Of a stretch of 23,570 bases of DNA, positions 15,569-21,217 are shown in pieces (the stretch's first letter is position 1; each line of letters opens with the position of its first letter). The position numbers and the translations under genes were made by a program. Below the pieces are notes generated by a model, which worked only from the letters and a program-made list of their open reading frames with translations, ran no database searches and had not been told where the DNA came from. Source of the stretch: JAZGEG01 sp964346665 (GTDB lineage: Archaea; Aenigmatarchaeota; Aenigmatarchaeia; QMZP01; QMZT01); contig CAYFVC010000037.1 of the NCBI GenBank assembly GCA_964346665.1, forward strand, positions 1-23,570. Reading direction: 5' to 3'.

Positions 15569-15988
15569 ATGAAAGGCGATTTCGAATTCCTGAACATAAT
15601 TTTCGCTTTGCTAATCTTCATGAGCACAATAGTTTTCATAGTTTTTATGATAAGGGGAAACATCCTCGCTTTCGGTGGAAGTGTAACTGTGGATATGAAC
15701 AAGATAAAAGCGATGGAAGCTTCGTACATGGTTGAACATTGTTTGACAACGATTGACAAGGGTGATTCGAATTACATTCTCGCGAAAACTCTGGATAAAC
15801 ACAACTTAAAGAGCATAAAGGATGTGTGTAAGATAGAGGAGCCTGATATAAAGGTTAATGTTGTCGATATGGAAACCTACAGGACATGGGGATTCGTAAC
15901 AGCGATTACCGACCCTGATCATGAGATATGGATTTCCATTAAGTATGATGATAAAGTGAACATGGGGAAGTTATATGTGGACGTATAG
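15569..15988 (+). CDS. Pseudopilin-like small anchored protein
   Basis: This 139-residue protein has its start codon directly after the preceding stop. It begins MKG, then DFEFLNIIFALLIFMSTIVF: a short basic leader ending in Gly, then a hydrophobic helix, then a ~100-residue hydrophilic domain with two Cys (HC, VC) and a beta-rich C-terminus (WISIKYDDKVNMGKLYVDV). Length and layout match minor pilins, but no family was recognised and the Glu is at position 3 rather than 5. Its last 14 bp overlap the next gene. Confidence 0.7.
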   Translation: MKGDFEFLNIIFALLIFMSTIVFIVFMIRGNILAFGGSVTVDMNKIKAMEASYMVEHCLTTIDKGDSNYILAKTLDKHNLKSIKDVCKIEEPDIKVNVVDMETYRTWGFVTAITDPDHEIWISIKYDDKVNMGKLYVDV

Positions 15989-16973
15989 AAAAGGGATGGT
16001 AGATACTTTAGTGCTTGTGTTGATTGCGGCAGCTTTGATAGGAGCATCTTTCATATTACTTCATATAACAAACCTTTTCAGCATCATAAAGATAAAGGGA
16101 GAAGTTAATGTATTTTTGAATATCGAGGATAGGGGGAGCGAGATCCTTAGCTTCCTTCGTTCTGAAAGGAATGGAATGAACTACATGGAGATTCTCGGTT
16201 TGTACACAACAAATGAAGTCCCTCCGGATCTCGAAAAGGAAATAACCACTACATTAGGAAGATTTAAAGATTACCATCTGGTTGTCAGAGGTCCTTCGGG
16301 CGTTATAAAGGAGTTTAAATCAGTGAAGTCTCCTACGGGTAGTGGAACCCTCCAAGGCTTGATCAATTTGAACTGGCCTTTGAAAACATCTATATCGATA
16401 AAAGATGGGTATGGGTGGAGAACGGTGAAAGGTGATAAGGAATTTCATGGCGGGGTAAGTTTTGCTGCTCCTGAAGGGATAGAGGTTTACTCAGCGTATC
16501 CAAAAGGAAGGGTTGTTAAGGTTGGAAAGAACTGCAAGCCATCTTCTGATTTTTGTGAAAAGGTAGATGATTGTATCGGGACAAACCCGGATCCGCAATG
16601 TTGTTGTCATGATGGTATAGGGAATCACATAGTTATAGAACACGCCGTGGGAGGCGAAAAGTTTTACACACATTATTATCATTTAAGCGAAGTTTACGTA
16701 AATGTTGGTTACGAGTTAGGGAAGGATATAAAAGCGAATCAACCTATAGGTAAATCTGGAAAGACAGGGCTTGTCAAAAGGTTAATGGGTGAACATCTTT
16801 ATTTCGAATTAAGCAAAAGCGAGATAAGAGGTGATAAGCCTATAGACCCTTGTCCGTACTTCCCTCAACCAGTTCCTGCCAACTGCGAGCATGAATCGCA
16901 CAGATCTGAGAGCTTGTCCGTAAGCATACCTCTGCCGAACGGACAAATAGGAAGTGTGGAGTTGATGACATGA
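15975..16973 (+). CDS. Membrane-anchored degenerate M23/LytM domain protein
   Basis: This 332-residue protein overlaps the upstream gene by 14 bp. ATG 15975 is preferred to ATG 15996 because GGGGAAG lies at ribosome-binding distance and the leader YRKG is kept. One membrane helix (~10-32) is followed by a coiled or linker region and an M23 peptidase (LytM) fold at ~135-300. Motif 1 reads FHGGVSFAAPEG: His158 is present, but the expected Asp is Ser162. Motif 2 (HYYHLS) keeps the catalytic His236. Motif 3 reads GEHLYFEL: His274 is kept, but the expected zinc-binding His is Tyr276. Two of three zinc ligands are therefore missing, so it is probably not a peptidase. In bacteria, degenerate LytM proteins such as EnvC and NlpD bind and activate Amidase_3 enzymes. 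An amidase of that family lies ~7 kb upstream. Confidence 0.82.
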   Translation: MWTYRKGMVDTLVLVLIAAALIGASFILLHITNLFSIIKIKGEVNVFLNIEDRGSEILSFLRSERNGMNYMEILGLYTTNEVPPDLEKEITTTLGRFKDYHLVVRGPSGVIKEFKSVKSPTGSGTLQGLINLNWPLKTSISIKDGYGWRTVKGDKEFHGGVSFAAPEGIEVYSAYPKGRVVKVGKNCKPSSDFCEKVDDCIGTNPDPQCCCHDGIGNHIVIEHAVGGEKFYTHYYHLSEVYVNVGYELGKDIKANQPIGKSGKTGLVKRLMGEHLYFELSKSEIRGDKPIDPCPYFPQPVPANCEHESHRSESLSVSIPLPNGQIGSVELMT

Positions 16974-17743
16974 AGAAGGCACAAGGAGCTATATTGATGG
17001 TATTTGTGCTTGTATTTGTAATTTTTGTAATATTGAATAGTATGCAATTCCACTGGTCAAAGAGCATAGAAAAGAAAGCGGAATTGGAATTCAAAGAGGA
17101 TTTGTACGTAATCAGAAACTCTCTGAAACTTTCGAAAGTCTATCTTGACACTTCCCTTGATTATTCCATGTACCAAGGGATGTACGATGTTGGGAAGAAC
17201 GGGGGGTGGGAAACCAAAAAGAATAATCTTAACGACAACAAGGACGAAGTCAAGAATGCACTTAAGAAAAGGATATCCGCAAATCTGAAAAATTACGTCG
17301 AGAGGGATTACAATTTTCTTGGAGAAATAATAAGATTGCCGCCATTTAATGAAAATAAAATAACAATAGAGGAACTGAGCAATGGAAATTTGAATGTTTC
17401 CACCGAAGGTGAGAGGAATATTTACTTTGAAGAAAAAACCACAATACCAACGGAAAAGAAATCTATAAGGCTTGAGCTATCTTCAAAGCTCAACAAGGTT
17501 TACGATTTCAAGTTTTTCTCGCTTCATGATAAGGCTGTGGAGGTTTCGAAAGGGATCACGGACTGTGATGATAAGGAAGAAACATCCGGAAATTACAAGA
17601 TAGTTTTGAATGCGAACAACGATGCAAAGCCATGTAACGTGACTGTCTCTGTGACGGACACCTCCAAAGAATTCCCCGTATTCAACTCAGCTGAAGTCTC
17701 GTTCGAGCCGATAACTTTCGAATATTCGGTCGAAATCGCTTGA
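16970..17743 (+). CDS. Prepilin-like anchored protein, last gene of operon
   Basis: This 257-residue protein overlaps the previous stop by 4 bp (ATGA). It begins MKKA, then QGAILMVFVLVFVIFVILN. The K-A-Q-G-A start resembles the conserved Gln at position 1 after the cleavage site of archaeal type IV pilins, but the position-5 Glu is Leu. A hydrophobic helix is followed by a charged helical segment (~35-110) and a beta-rich C-terminal half with two Cys. No enzymatic motif was recognised. As the last member of a tightly coupled operon it is probably a structural partner of the transglycosylase and LytM-like proteins. An alternative is an unrelated N-anchored envelope protein. Confidence 0.72.
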   Translation: MKKAQGAILMVFVLVFVIFVILNSMQFHWSKSIEKKAELEFKEDLYVIRNSLKLSKVYLDTSLDYSMYQGMYDVGKNGGWETKKNNLNDNKDEVKNALKKRISANLKNYVERDYNFLGEIIRLPPFNENKITIEELSNGNLNVSTEGERNIYFEEKTTIPTEKKSIRLELSSKLNKVYDFKFFSLHDKAVEVSKGITDCDDKEETSGNYKIVLNANNDAKPCNVTVSVTDTSKEFPVFNSAEVSFEPITFEYSVEIA

Positions 17744-17774
17744 GGAGAAACCTTTAAAAGTCCATGCTCGATTA

Positions 17775-17804
17775 TTTAAATATAACCGGCCAATCATATA
17801 AAAC
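17775..17804 (+). promoter_or_regulatory. Promoter region of alba
   Basis: Two AT-rich candidates, TTTAAATAT (17775-17783) and CATATAAAA (17796-17804), lie upstream of alba. Either would give a message with a 5' leader of a few tens of bases, unlike the leaderless genes elsewhere in the window. Such a leader agrees with the strong ribosome-binding site that follows. Confidence 0.45.
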
Positions 17805-17840
17805 TAGTGAGTGAGCCTTAACAGGATGGCATTTTGAACT

Positions 17841-17846
17841 AGGAGG
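17841..17846 (+). promoter_or_regulatory. Shine-Dalgarno of alba
   Basis: AGGAGG lies 8 bp upstream of ATG 17855. It decides the start: an in-frame GTG at 17846 overlaps this site and is rejected. Confidence 0.7.
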
Positions 17847-17854
17847 TGCTTAGT

Positions 17855-18169
17855 ATGGCAGAAGAAGAGAAAAAGGAAAAGAGCGAAAAAGTGAGGTCGA
17901 AAGCGGACGACAACGTGGTCTTCGTAGGAAAGAAACCAACAATGTCTTACGTGCTTGCTGTGATAACACAGTTTTCAGAAGGGGCAAAAGAAGTGCACAT
18001 AAAGGCAAGAGGGAGATCGATTTCAAGAGCGGTCGACGTTGTGGAAGTTGTCAGGAACAGGTTCGTAAGCGACATGAAACATGCGATAGAGATAGGGACG
18101 GAGAAGATCATAGGAGATAACAACTCGGAACTCAACGTGTCAACGATCGACATAAAATTGACAAAGTAG
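17855..18169 (+). CDS. albA: Alba, archaeal DNA/RNA-binding chromatin protein
   Basis: This 104-residue protein of the Alba superfamily begins with an ~18-residue acidic/basic extension before the family core. Core motifs are NVVFVGKKPTMSYVLA (the loop lysine pair, whose equivalent is the acetylated K16/K17 of Sulfolobus Alba) and IKARGRSISRAVDVVEVVRN (the RGR..SRAVD segment lining the nucleic-acid-binding face). Alba dimers coat DNA and RNA and shape archaeal chromatin. A strong ribosome-binding site and a leader suggest high expression. It is monocistronic, followed by a structured element and a T-rich tract. Confidence 0.96.
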   Translation: MAEEEKKEKSEKVRSKADDNVVFVGKKPTMSYVLAVITQFSEGAKEVHIKARGRSISRAVDVVEVVRNRFVSDMKHAIEIGTEKIIGDNNSELNVSTIDIKLTK

Positions 18170-18174
18170 TTCAG

Positions 18175-18232
18175 GAGGGACTAGAAATTTCGGAAGACGT
18201 TCGCTAGCGGACGTCAATCGTTCACATCCCTC
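18175..18232 (+). ncRNA. Structured RNA element downstream of alba
   Basis: Six bases after the alba stop, GAGGGA (18175-18180) can pair with TCCCTC (18227-18232). Inside, GACGTTCG pairs with CGGACGTC around a CTAG loop (18196-18215), giving an eight-pair hairpin with one G-U. The whole folds as a two-tier stem with an asymmetric internal loop and is followed directly by a T-rich run (18233-18246). It may be a 3' UTR stability or termination structure of alba, or a small independent RNA. The internal loop and an ACA near the 3' side recall H/ACA guides, but I could not satisfy that consensus. Confidence 0.4.
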
Positions 18233-18246
18233 TCTTTTATTTTATT
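18233..18246 (+). terminator. T-rich terminator after alba
   Basis: A T-rich run (CTTTTATTTTATTG) follows the stem structure, as expected for archaeal transcription termination on oligo-T tracts. It also separates alba from the oppositely oriented tRNA-Leu gene. Confidence 0.45.
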
Positions 18247-18269
18247 GTTTGTTAAACCAAAGAACATTA

Positions 18270-18533
18270 TGCGGGGGCAGGGATTTTAGCGAAACTTTGG
18301 TAGGTGTGGTTTGAGTACGCAAAAGCCACGCTTCGAACCCTGGAAAGCAGTGCTCAGCCAATCTCAGGAAACAAGTTCCCTGAGCAACTTCTAAGCTACT
18401 AGGCTTCTCAACGGAAACCTTAAATGTTCAGCGAACCTGAACTTGGCCATACCTAAACTTGGCCATATCAAACCTTTGGTTTAGATACTCTAGCCCCTTT
18501 GGCCGAAGCCATTGACCACTTGGGTACCCCCGC
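18270..18533 (-). tRNA. tRNA-Leu(GAG) interrupted at three sites
   Basis: Ends pair as GCGGGGG with CCCCCGC and the discriminator is A. Removing three insertions leaves an 82-nt class II tRNA. The D-stem is CCCA/TGGG with loop AGTGGTCAA, the anticodon stem GGCTA/TGGCT with loop GTGAGAT (T33, anticodon GAG), the variable arm 13 nt, and the T-stem CAGGG/CCCTG with loop TTCGAAT. The insertions are 11 nt at ~24/25 (18498-18508), 123 nt at ~32/33 (18367-18489) and 48 nt at ~59/60 in the T-loop (18284-18331). For the large one, ATCT of the intron can pair with AGAT of the 3' exon between small bulges, a bulge-helix-bulge-like arrangement recognised by the archaeal splicing endonuclease. The 11-nt piece might instead be a D-loop hairpin (TGGC-TTCG-GCCA). 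Identity as Leu rests on the class II shape, A73 and the anticodon. Confidence 0.8.
18435..18466 (-). repeat. Tandem 16-bp repeat inside the tRNA-Leu intron
   Basis: Two adjacent 16-bp copies (18435-18450 and 18451-18466; ATGGCCAAGTTYAGGT on the minus strand) differ at a single base. They lie wholly inside the 123-nt intron and suggest that it grew by local duplication. Confidence 0.85.
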
Positions 18534-18576
18534 AAGCTTTCGAAAGACTGCTTTAACGTGAAGTTAAGCCGTCGCT

Positions 18577-18741
18577 TTACTTTATGCCCCATATCTTTCT
18601 CAGTTTCGCTTTCCTTCCTAACCCTTCTTCCTCTTCTATCCTAATTCCCCTGCACTTGGGACAGAGCATTCTTCCGTTTACGTTCCTTAGTCTTGTACTC
18701 GGCTCTCCGCACCTGTCGCAGTATCTTTCGAATGTGGGCAT
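18577..18741 (-). CDS. 54-residue zinc-ribbon protein
   Basis: This small gene encodes 54 residues: MPTFERYCDRCGEPSTRLRN, then VNGRMLCPKCRGIRI and a basic tail. Two C-x-x-C knuckles (C8/C11 and C27/C30) form a classic zinc ribbon. The Lys/Arg-rich tail (GRKAKLRKIWGIK) suggests nucleic-acid or ribosome binding. A TATA-like ATATATTTTATC box on the minus strand (18759-18770) lies ~24 bp before the ATG, giving a leaderless start. It lies between the YkgJ-type gene and tRNA-Leu on the same strand. The family is not named. Small zinc ribbons of this sort occur widely in archaea and often act in transcription or translation. Confidence 0.78.
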   Translation of the reverse strand: MPTFERYCDRCGEPSTRLRNVNGRMLCPKCRGIRIEEEEGLGRKAKLRKIWGIK

Positions 18742-18787
18742 GCTGATCACTTTGTATAGATAAAATATATCTGATGTTTAAAAAGCT

Positions 18788-19552
18788 TCAGAACCTTTTC
18801 GCGTTCCACTCAAAGAAATATTCAGCCAGTCTTTTCGAATCTTTAGGATCGTTAGTTTGCACCATGTAAAAATACGAAAGCAGCATTTCGGGGAGGTTAG
18901 GATTCATGACATCTTCACTAGGGATTCTCTTCTGTATTTCATCTATCATGTTTCGAACATTTAATTTCGCTCGTTTCTCTATTTTACCGAATTCTTCTTT
19001 GTCCCCTTCACCGAATTTTTTAGGGAGAATCTTTCGAACTCTTCCCCTCGCCAAGGATTTCCTAATCCCTGAGGGTTTCTTCGCATCATCGTAATTGAAA
19101 GTATCGACGTACCTGTTTCCCTGTTTCCTGAGCGTTTCGAGCTCGTCCAGAAGCATCTCGAAAAGATAGGGCTTACTCGTCCTCTTGAGGTTTTCGAGTA
19201 TTTTGATCAGGATATCGCGAGTGAAAACTTTCCCTCCGTATTCATAGAAGAAGTAATCCTTCTCCTTTATATTCTCTGTTTTTATTTCAGGGTACTGCTT
19301 GCATGTGTGCGGTTTCGCTTGATGCCCATGCCTCTTCTGGAGGACGCACATATTCTCCTCATCGAGGAACACGCAACTTTTCTCGTTCTTCCTTTTTACC
19401 ATCTTCATTCTAGGGACGGGGTCCAGAACGAGGAAATTTTTAGGATCGTAACCTAAACTTACTAGAGTCCTTATGTCCTCTTTAGAGAGCTCGATATCCC
19501 AATCCTTGCAGCACAAGCCGCAGTTATCGCAATCATCGCAGCCCCACTTCAT
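18788..19552 (-). CDS. YkgJ-type cysteine-cluster protein
   Basis: This 254-residue protein has the CxxCxxCC-type cluster of the YkgJ/UPF0153 family: C-D-D-C-D-N-C-G-L-C-C near the N-terminus, then SCVFLDEENMCVLQ and HTCKQYPE, which match the family's 'C.FL....C..Y..RP..C..YP' pattern. These cysteines are thought to bind a metal or Fe-S cluster. The remaining ~150 residues are helical, charged and unrecognised. Start ATG 19552 lies ~25 bp from a TTTTAAAA box on the minus strand (19571-19583). It is upstream of the zinc-ribbon gene on the same strand, 46 bp apart, each with its own apparent promoter. Confidence 0.85.
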   Translation of the reverse strand: MKWGCDDCDNCGLCCKDWDIELSKEDIRTLVSLGYDPKNFLVLDPVPRMKMVKRKNEKSCVFLDEENMCVLQKRHGHQAKPHTCKQYPEIKTENIKEKDYFFYEYGGKVFTRDILIKILENLKRTSKPYLFEMLLDELETLRKQGNRYVDTFNYDDAKKPSGIRKSLARGRVRKILPKKFGEGDKEEFGKIEKRAKLNVRNMIDEIQKRIPSEDVMNPNLPEMLLSYFYMVQTNDPKDSKRLAEYFFEWNAKRF

Positions 19553-19590
19553 ACATTTAATTTGGATTTAAACTTTTAAAATTAGAATGG

Positions 19591-19599
19591 TTTATAAAA
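19591..19599 (+). promoter_or_regulatory. TATA box for the gene at 19620
   Basis: TTTATAAAA is centred ~25 bp before ATG 19620. It argues for a leaderless start there and against the upstream in-frame ATG at 19587, which precedes the box. Confidence 0.55.
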
Positions 19600-19619
19600 T
19601 TTACTGCCAATTTATAATC

Positions 19620-19985
19620 ATGCCGTACATAGAGCCAATAAATGTAAACTTGTTGAAAGAAAACATGGAGAAATATGTTAAGTTTGATTATATTAAGTTT
19701 GATTACAGGAAACTTAATCCTATTAACCTTTTTAAAATTGATAAAAATTTTTTTAAAATCCATCCTGTAGAAGGTAAGCTGAAAAGGGTAAAAAAACCTC
19801 GTATCCCATTTCCATTAAAAGTTTTTGATTACTTCTTTCATATGGCAACGTTGTCTTTTGAACGTAATAGAGCTAAAGCAGAAGCACTGCTTCCTGTTAT
19901 AGAGGTTGAACTTAAAGATATGGGTAATACTGAAGCTTTCAATACTGGAAGAATCTCGTATAAAGGTTTGGAAGTTCTTGAATAG
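19620..19985 (+). CDS. Hypothetical basic protein, 121 residues
   Basis: This protein begins MPYIEPINVNLLKENMEKYV and is not recognised. A short tandem phrase (VKFDYIKFDYRKL) sits near residue 20. A basic, proline-bearing middle (KLKRVKKPRIPFPLKVFDYF) precedes a helical C-terminal part (FERNRAKAEALLPVIEVEL). There is no signal or membrane helix, so it is probably cytoplasmic. The composition is AT-rich. It is flanked by the divergent YkgJ-type gene and by the convergent tRNA-Glu, whose 3' end lies 12 bp downstream. Confidence 0.6.
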   Translation: MPYIEPINVNLLKENMEKYVKFDYIKFDYRKLNPINLFKIDKNFFKIHPVEGKLKRVKKPRIPFPLKVFDYFFHMATLSFERNRAKAEALLPVIEVELKDMGNTEAFNTGRISYKGLEVLE

Positions 19986-19997
19986 TTTAAAAATAAA

Positions 19998-20198
19998 TGC
20001 CCCCGCCGGGATTCGAACCCGGGTCACCGGCTTTCTTCATATTTCATCGGCTTTCGCCATCAAACCTTTCAAGTGGAAGTTTTTAACTTCTGGTTTTTGG
20101 TTAACCTTTTTGAGTAAAAAGGTTACTCGAAAGGCCGGTATCCATCGTCGAACCTCGCTTACGCGATGGGAACTTTGACCGGACTAGACTACAGGGGC
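19998..20198 (-). tRNA. tRNA-Glu(UUC) with two introns
   Basis: The acceptor is GCCCCTG/CGGGGGC with discriminator A. Removing two introns gives a 75-nt tRNA with D-stem GTCT/GGAT, D-loop AGTCCGGTCAA, anticodon stem CCGGC/GCCGG with loop CTTTCGA (anticodon TTC, Glu), variable loop TGAC, and T-arm CCGGG-TTCGAAT-CCCGG. One intron of 31 nt sits in the D-arm (20144-20174, about position 21/22) and contains a TCGC-GTAA-GCGA hairpin. The second, 95 nt (20033-20127), is at the canonical 37/38 site and contains nested hairpins, including AACCTTTTT/AAAAAGGTT and GAAGTT/AACTTC. Confidence 0.9.
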
Positions 20199-20233
20199 AT
20201 AATAATACAATAAAGAGATGGTATTTATAAAAA

Positions 20234-20596
20234 TTAAAGCATCGATGCTATTTTATCCATTGTCTTGAGCATCTTCTCTTCATCATATTTTCTTAGTTTC
20301 TTCTTAACGTCACGAAAATGTGCAAACGTTTCTCTAGTCCCTTCTTGGGTGAAAAAAATCATTTTCTTATACCTTCTTGGTACTTTTAATCTCTTGACCT
20401 TGGTTTTGTCACCGTTTATTTCCATTTCTTTAGGTGCATTTGTAACCTCATGCTCTTGCACATGCTTACCCTCTTTTAGGTACAATCTTAACCCTTCTAG
20501 CATAACCTTAACTGAGTACAATCCTTTAACATTCTTTTTCATGTATTTTTTGGCCTTATCATTTCCTTGCTCGAACACGCCATAGTGGTCTGGCAT
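20234..20596 (-). CDS. Hypothetical basic protein, 120 residues
   Basis: This protein begins MPDHYGVFEQGNDKAKKYMK. It is a highly Lys-rich, helical protein with no membrane segment, no recognised domain and no Cys. A central stretch (KRLKVPRRYKKMIFF) is strongly basic and might bind nucleic acid, but that is only charge-based inference. It starts 14 bp downstream of the next gene upstream on the same strand, so the two form a likely operon lying between tRNA-Glu and tRNA-Val(GAC). Confidence 0.6.
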   Translation of the reverse strand: MPDHYGVFEQGNDKAKKYMKKNVKGLYSVKVMLEGLRLYLKEGKHVQEHEVTNAPKEMEINGDKTKVKRLKVPRRYKKMIFFTQEGTRETFAHFRDVKKKLRKYDEEKMLKTMDKIASML

Positions 20597-20610
20597 GATA
20601 CCACGTACAT

Positions 20611-20994
20611 TTAGAACATACTATCAACTTTTCTAGAAAGGTAGAATTCCTTTTTCTCGGATATAACACTATCTATCTCTCCACTGTATTCTTTGATCAA
20701 ATCCTTTTCAAGGTGATAATTCAAAATTTTTAGAAGTCCGTCACGATTCACAAAATTCAATACCCTCTTCATTTCAGAAGATTTTCCTTGGATTATTTCA
20801 AGTGAGCCATTATTTTTAAGTGTATACATTTTACTGTTAAGACTTCTCATATCAAAACCTTCTTTATCTAAACTAAAAGTGTTAAGTACGCTTAACACAA
20901 ATTCTGTGGAGTATAAATCATTTTTTAGCTTTTCTTTCTTTAGATCTTCAACATCACGAGATATTTTTGTGAATTCTTTGCAGTATCCTACCAT
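20611..20994 (-). CDS. Hypothetical helical protein, 127 residues
   Basis: This protein begins MVGYCKEFTKISRDVEDLKK and is not recognised. The middle (STEFVLSVLNTFSLDKEGFD) through LNFVNRDGLLKILNYHLEK reads like a small helical bundle. A winged-helix-like 'DGLLKIL' segment could hint at a regulator, but this is weak. There is no membrane helix. With the 120-residue gene it forms a two-gene unit wedged between tRNA genes, the kind of location favoured by small mobile or accessory cassettes. A small toxin-antitoxin-like pair is one untested option. Confidence 0.6.
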   Translation of the reverse strand: MVGYCKEFTKISRDVEDLKKEKLKNDLYSTEFVLSVLNTFSLDKEGFDMRSLNSKMYTLKNNGSLEIIQGKSSEMKRVLNFVNRDGLLKILNYHLEKDLIKEYSGEIDSVISEKKEFYLSRKVDSMF

Positions 20995-21027
20995 TAGAAT
21001 TAAATGAAACTGAAAAATTAAAAGATA

Positions 21028-21145
21028 TGGGTCCGGCCGGAATTGAACCGGCGATCTTCCGCACTTTGAGACTTTTCCGTTGATGCTTTGCGCGAAGCGG
21101 AAAGGGTCACGTCAAGCGGACGTCATACCACTAGACCACGAACCC
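21028..21145 (-). tRNA. tRNA-Val(GAC) with one intron
   Basis: The acceptor is GGGTTCG/CGGACCC with discriminator A. D-arm GTCT-AGTGGTA-TGAC, anticodon stem TCCGC/GCGGA, loop TTGACGT with anticodon GAC (Val), variable loop AGATC and T-arm GCCGG-TTCAATT-CCGGC give a 72-nt mature tRNA. A 46-nt intron (21064-21109) sits at the canonical 37/38 position and carries a CTTTCCG/CGGAAAAG stem. The D-arm is identical to that of the neighbouring tRNA-Val(CAC). Confidence 0.92.
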
Positions 21146-21152
21146 GATGTTT

Positions 21153-21189
21153 CGAAGGACACAGGCAGAACCTGTGTCATTTCGCTTCG
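21153..21189. other. Hairpin between the two tRNA-Val genes
   Basis: GACACAGG (21158-21165) pairs perfectly with CCTGTGTC (21171-21178) around a 5-nt loop. CGAAG (21153-21157) can pair with CTTCG (21185-21189) outside it. It lies in the spacer between two same-strand Val tRNAs and could be a processing signal in a joint precursor, a terminator-like fold, or a small RNA. Confidence 0.45.
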
Positions 21190-21217
21190 GGATATTATTA
21201 GTTGTATTTTATAAATA

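Noticed and set aside
18435..18466. A CRISPR-like repeat
   Set aside because: There are only two adjacent copies with no spacers, and they lie within a tRNA intron.
18271..18534. A plus-strand tRNA or SRP RNA reading of this palindromic-ended region
   Set aside because: On the plus strand positions 8-9 and the arms do not fit a tRNA, and no SRP helix 8 motifs are present. The minus strand gives a full class II tRNA.
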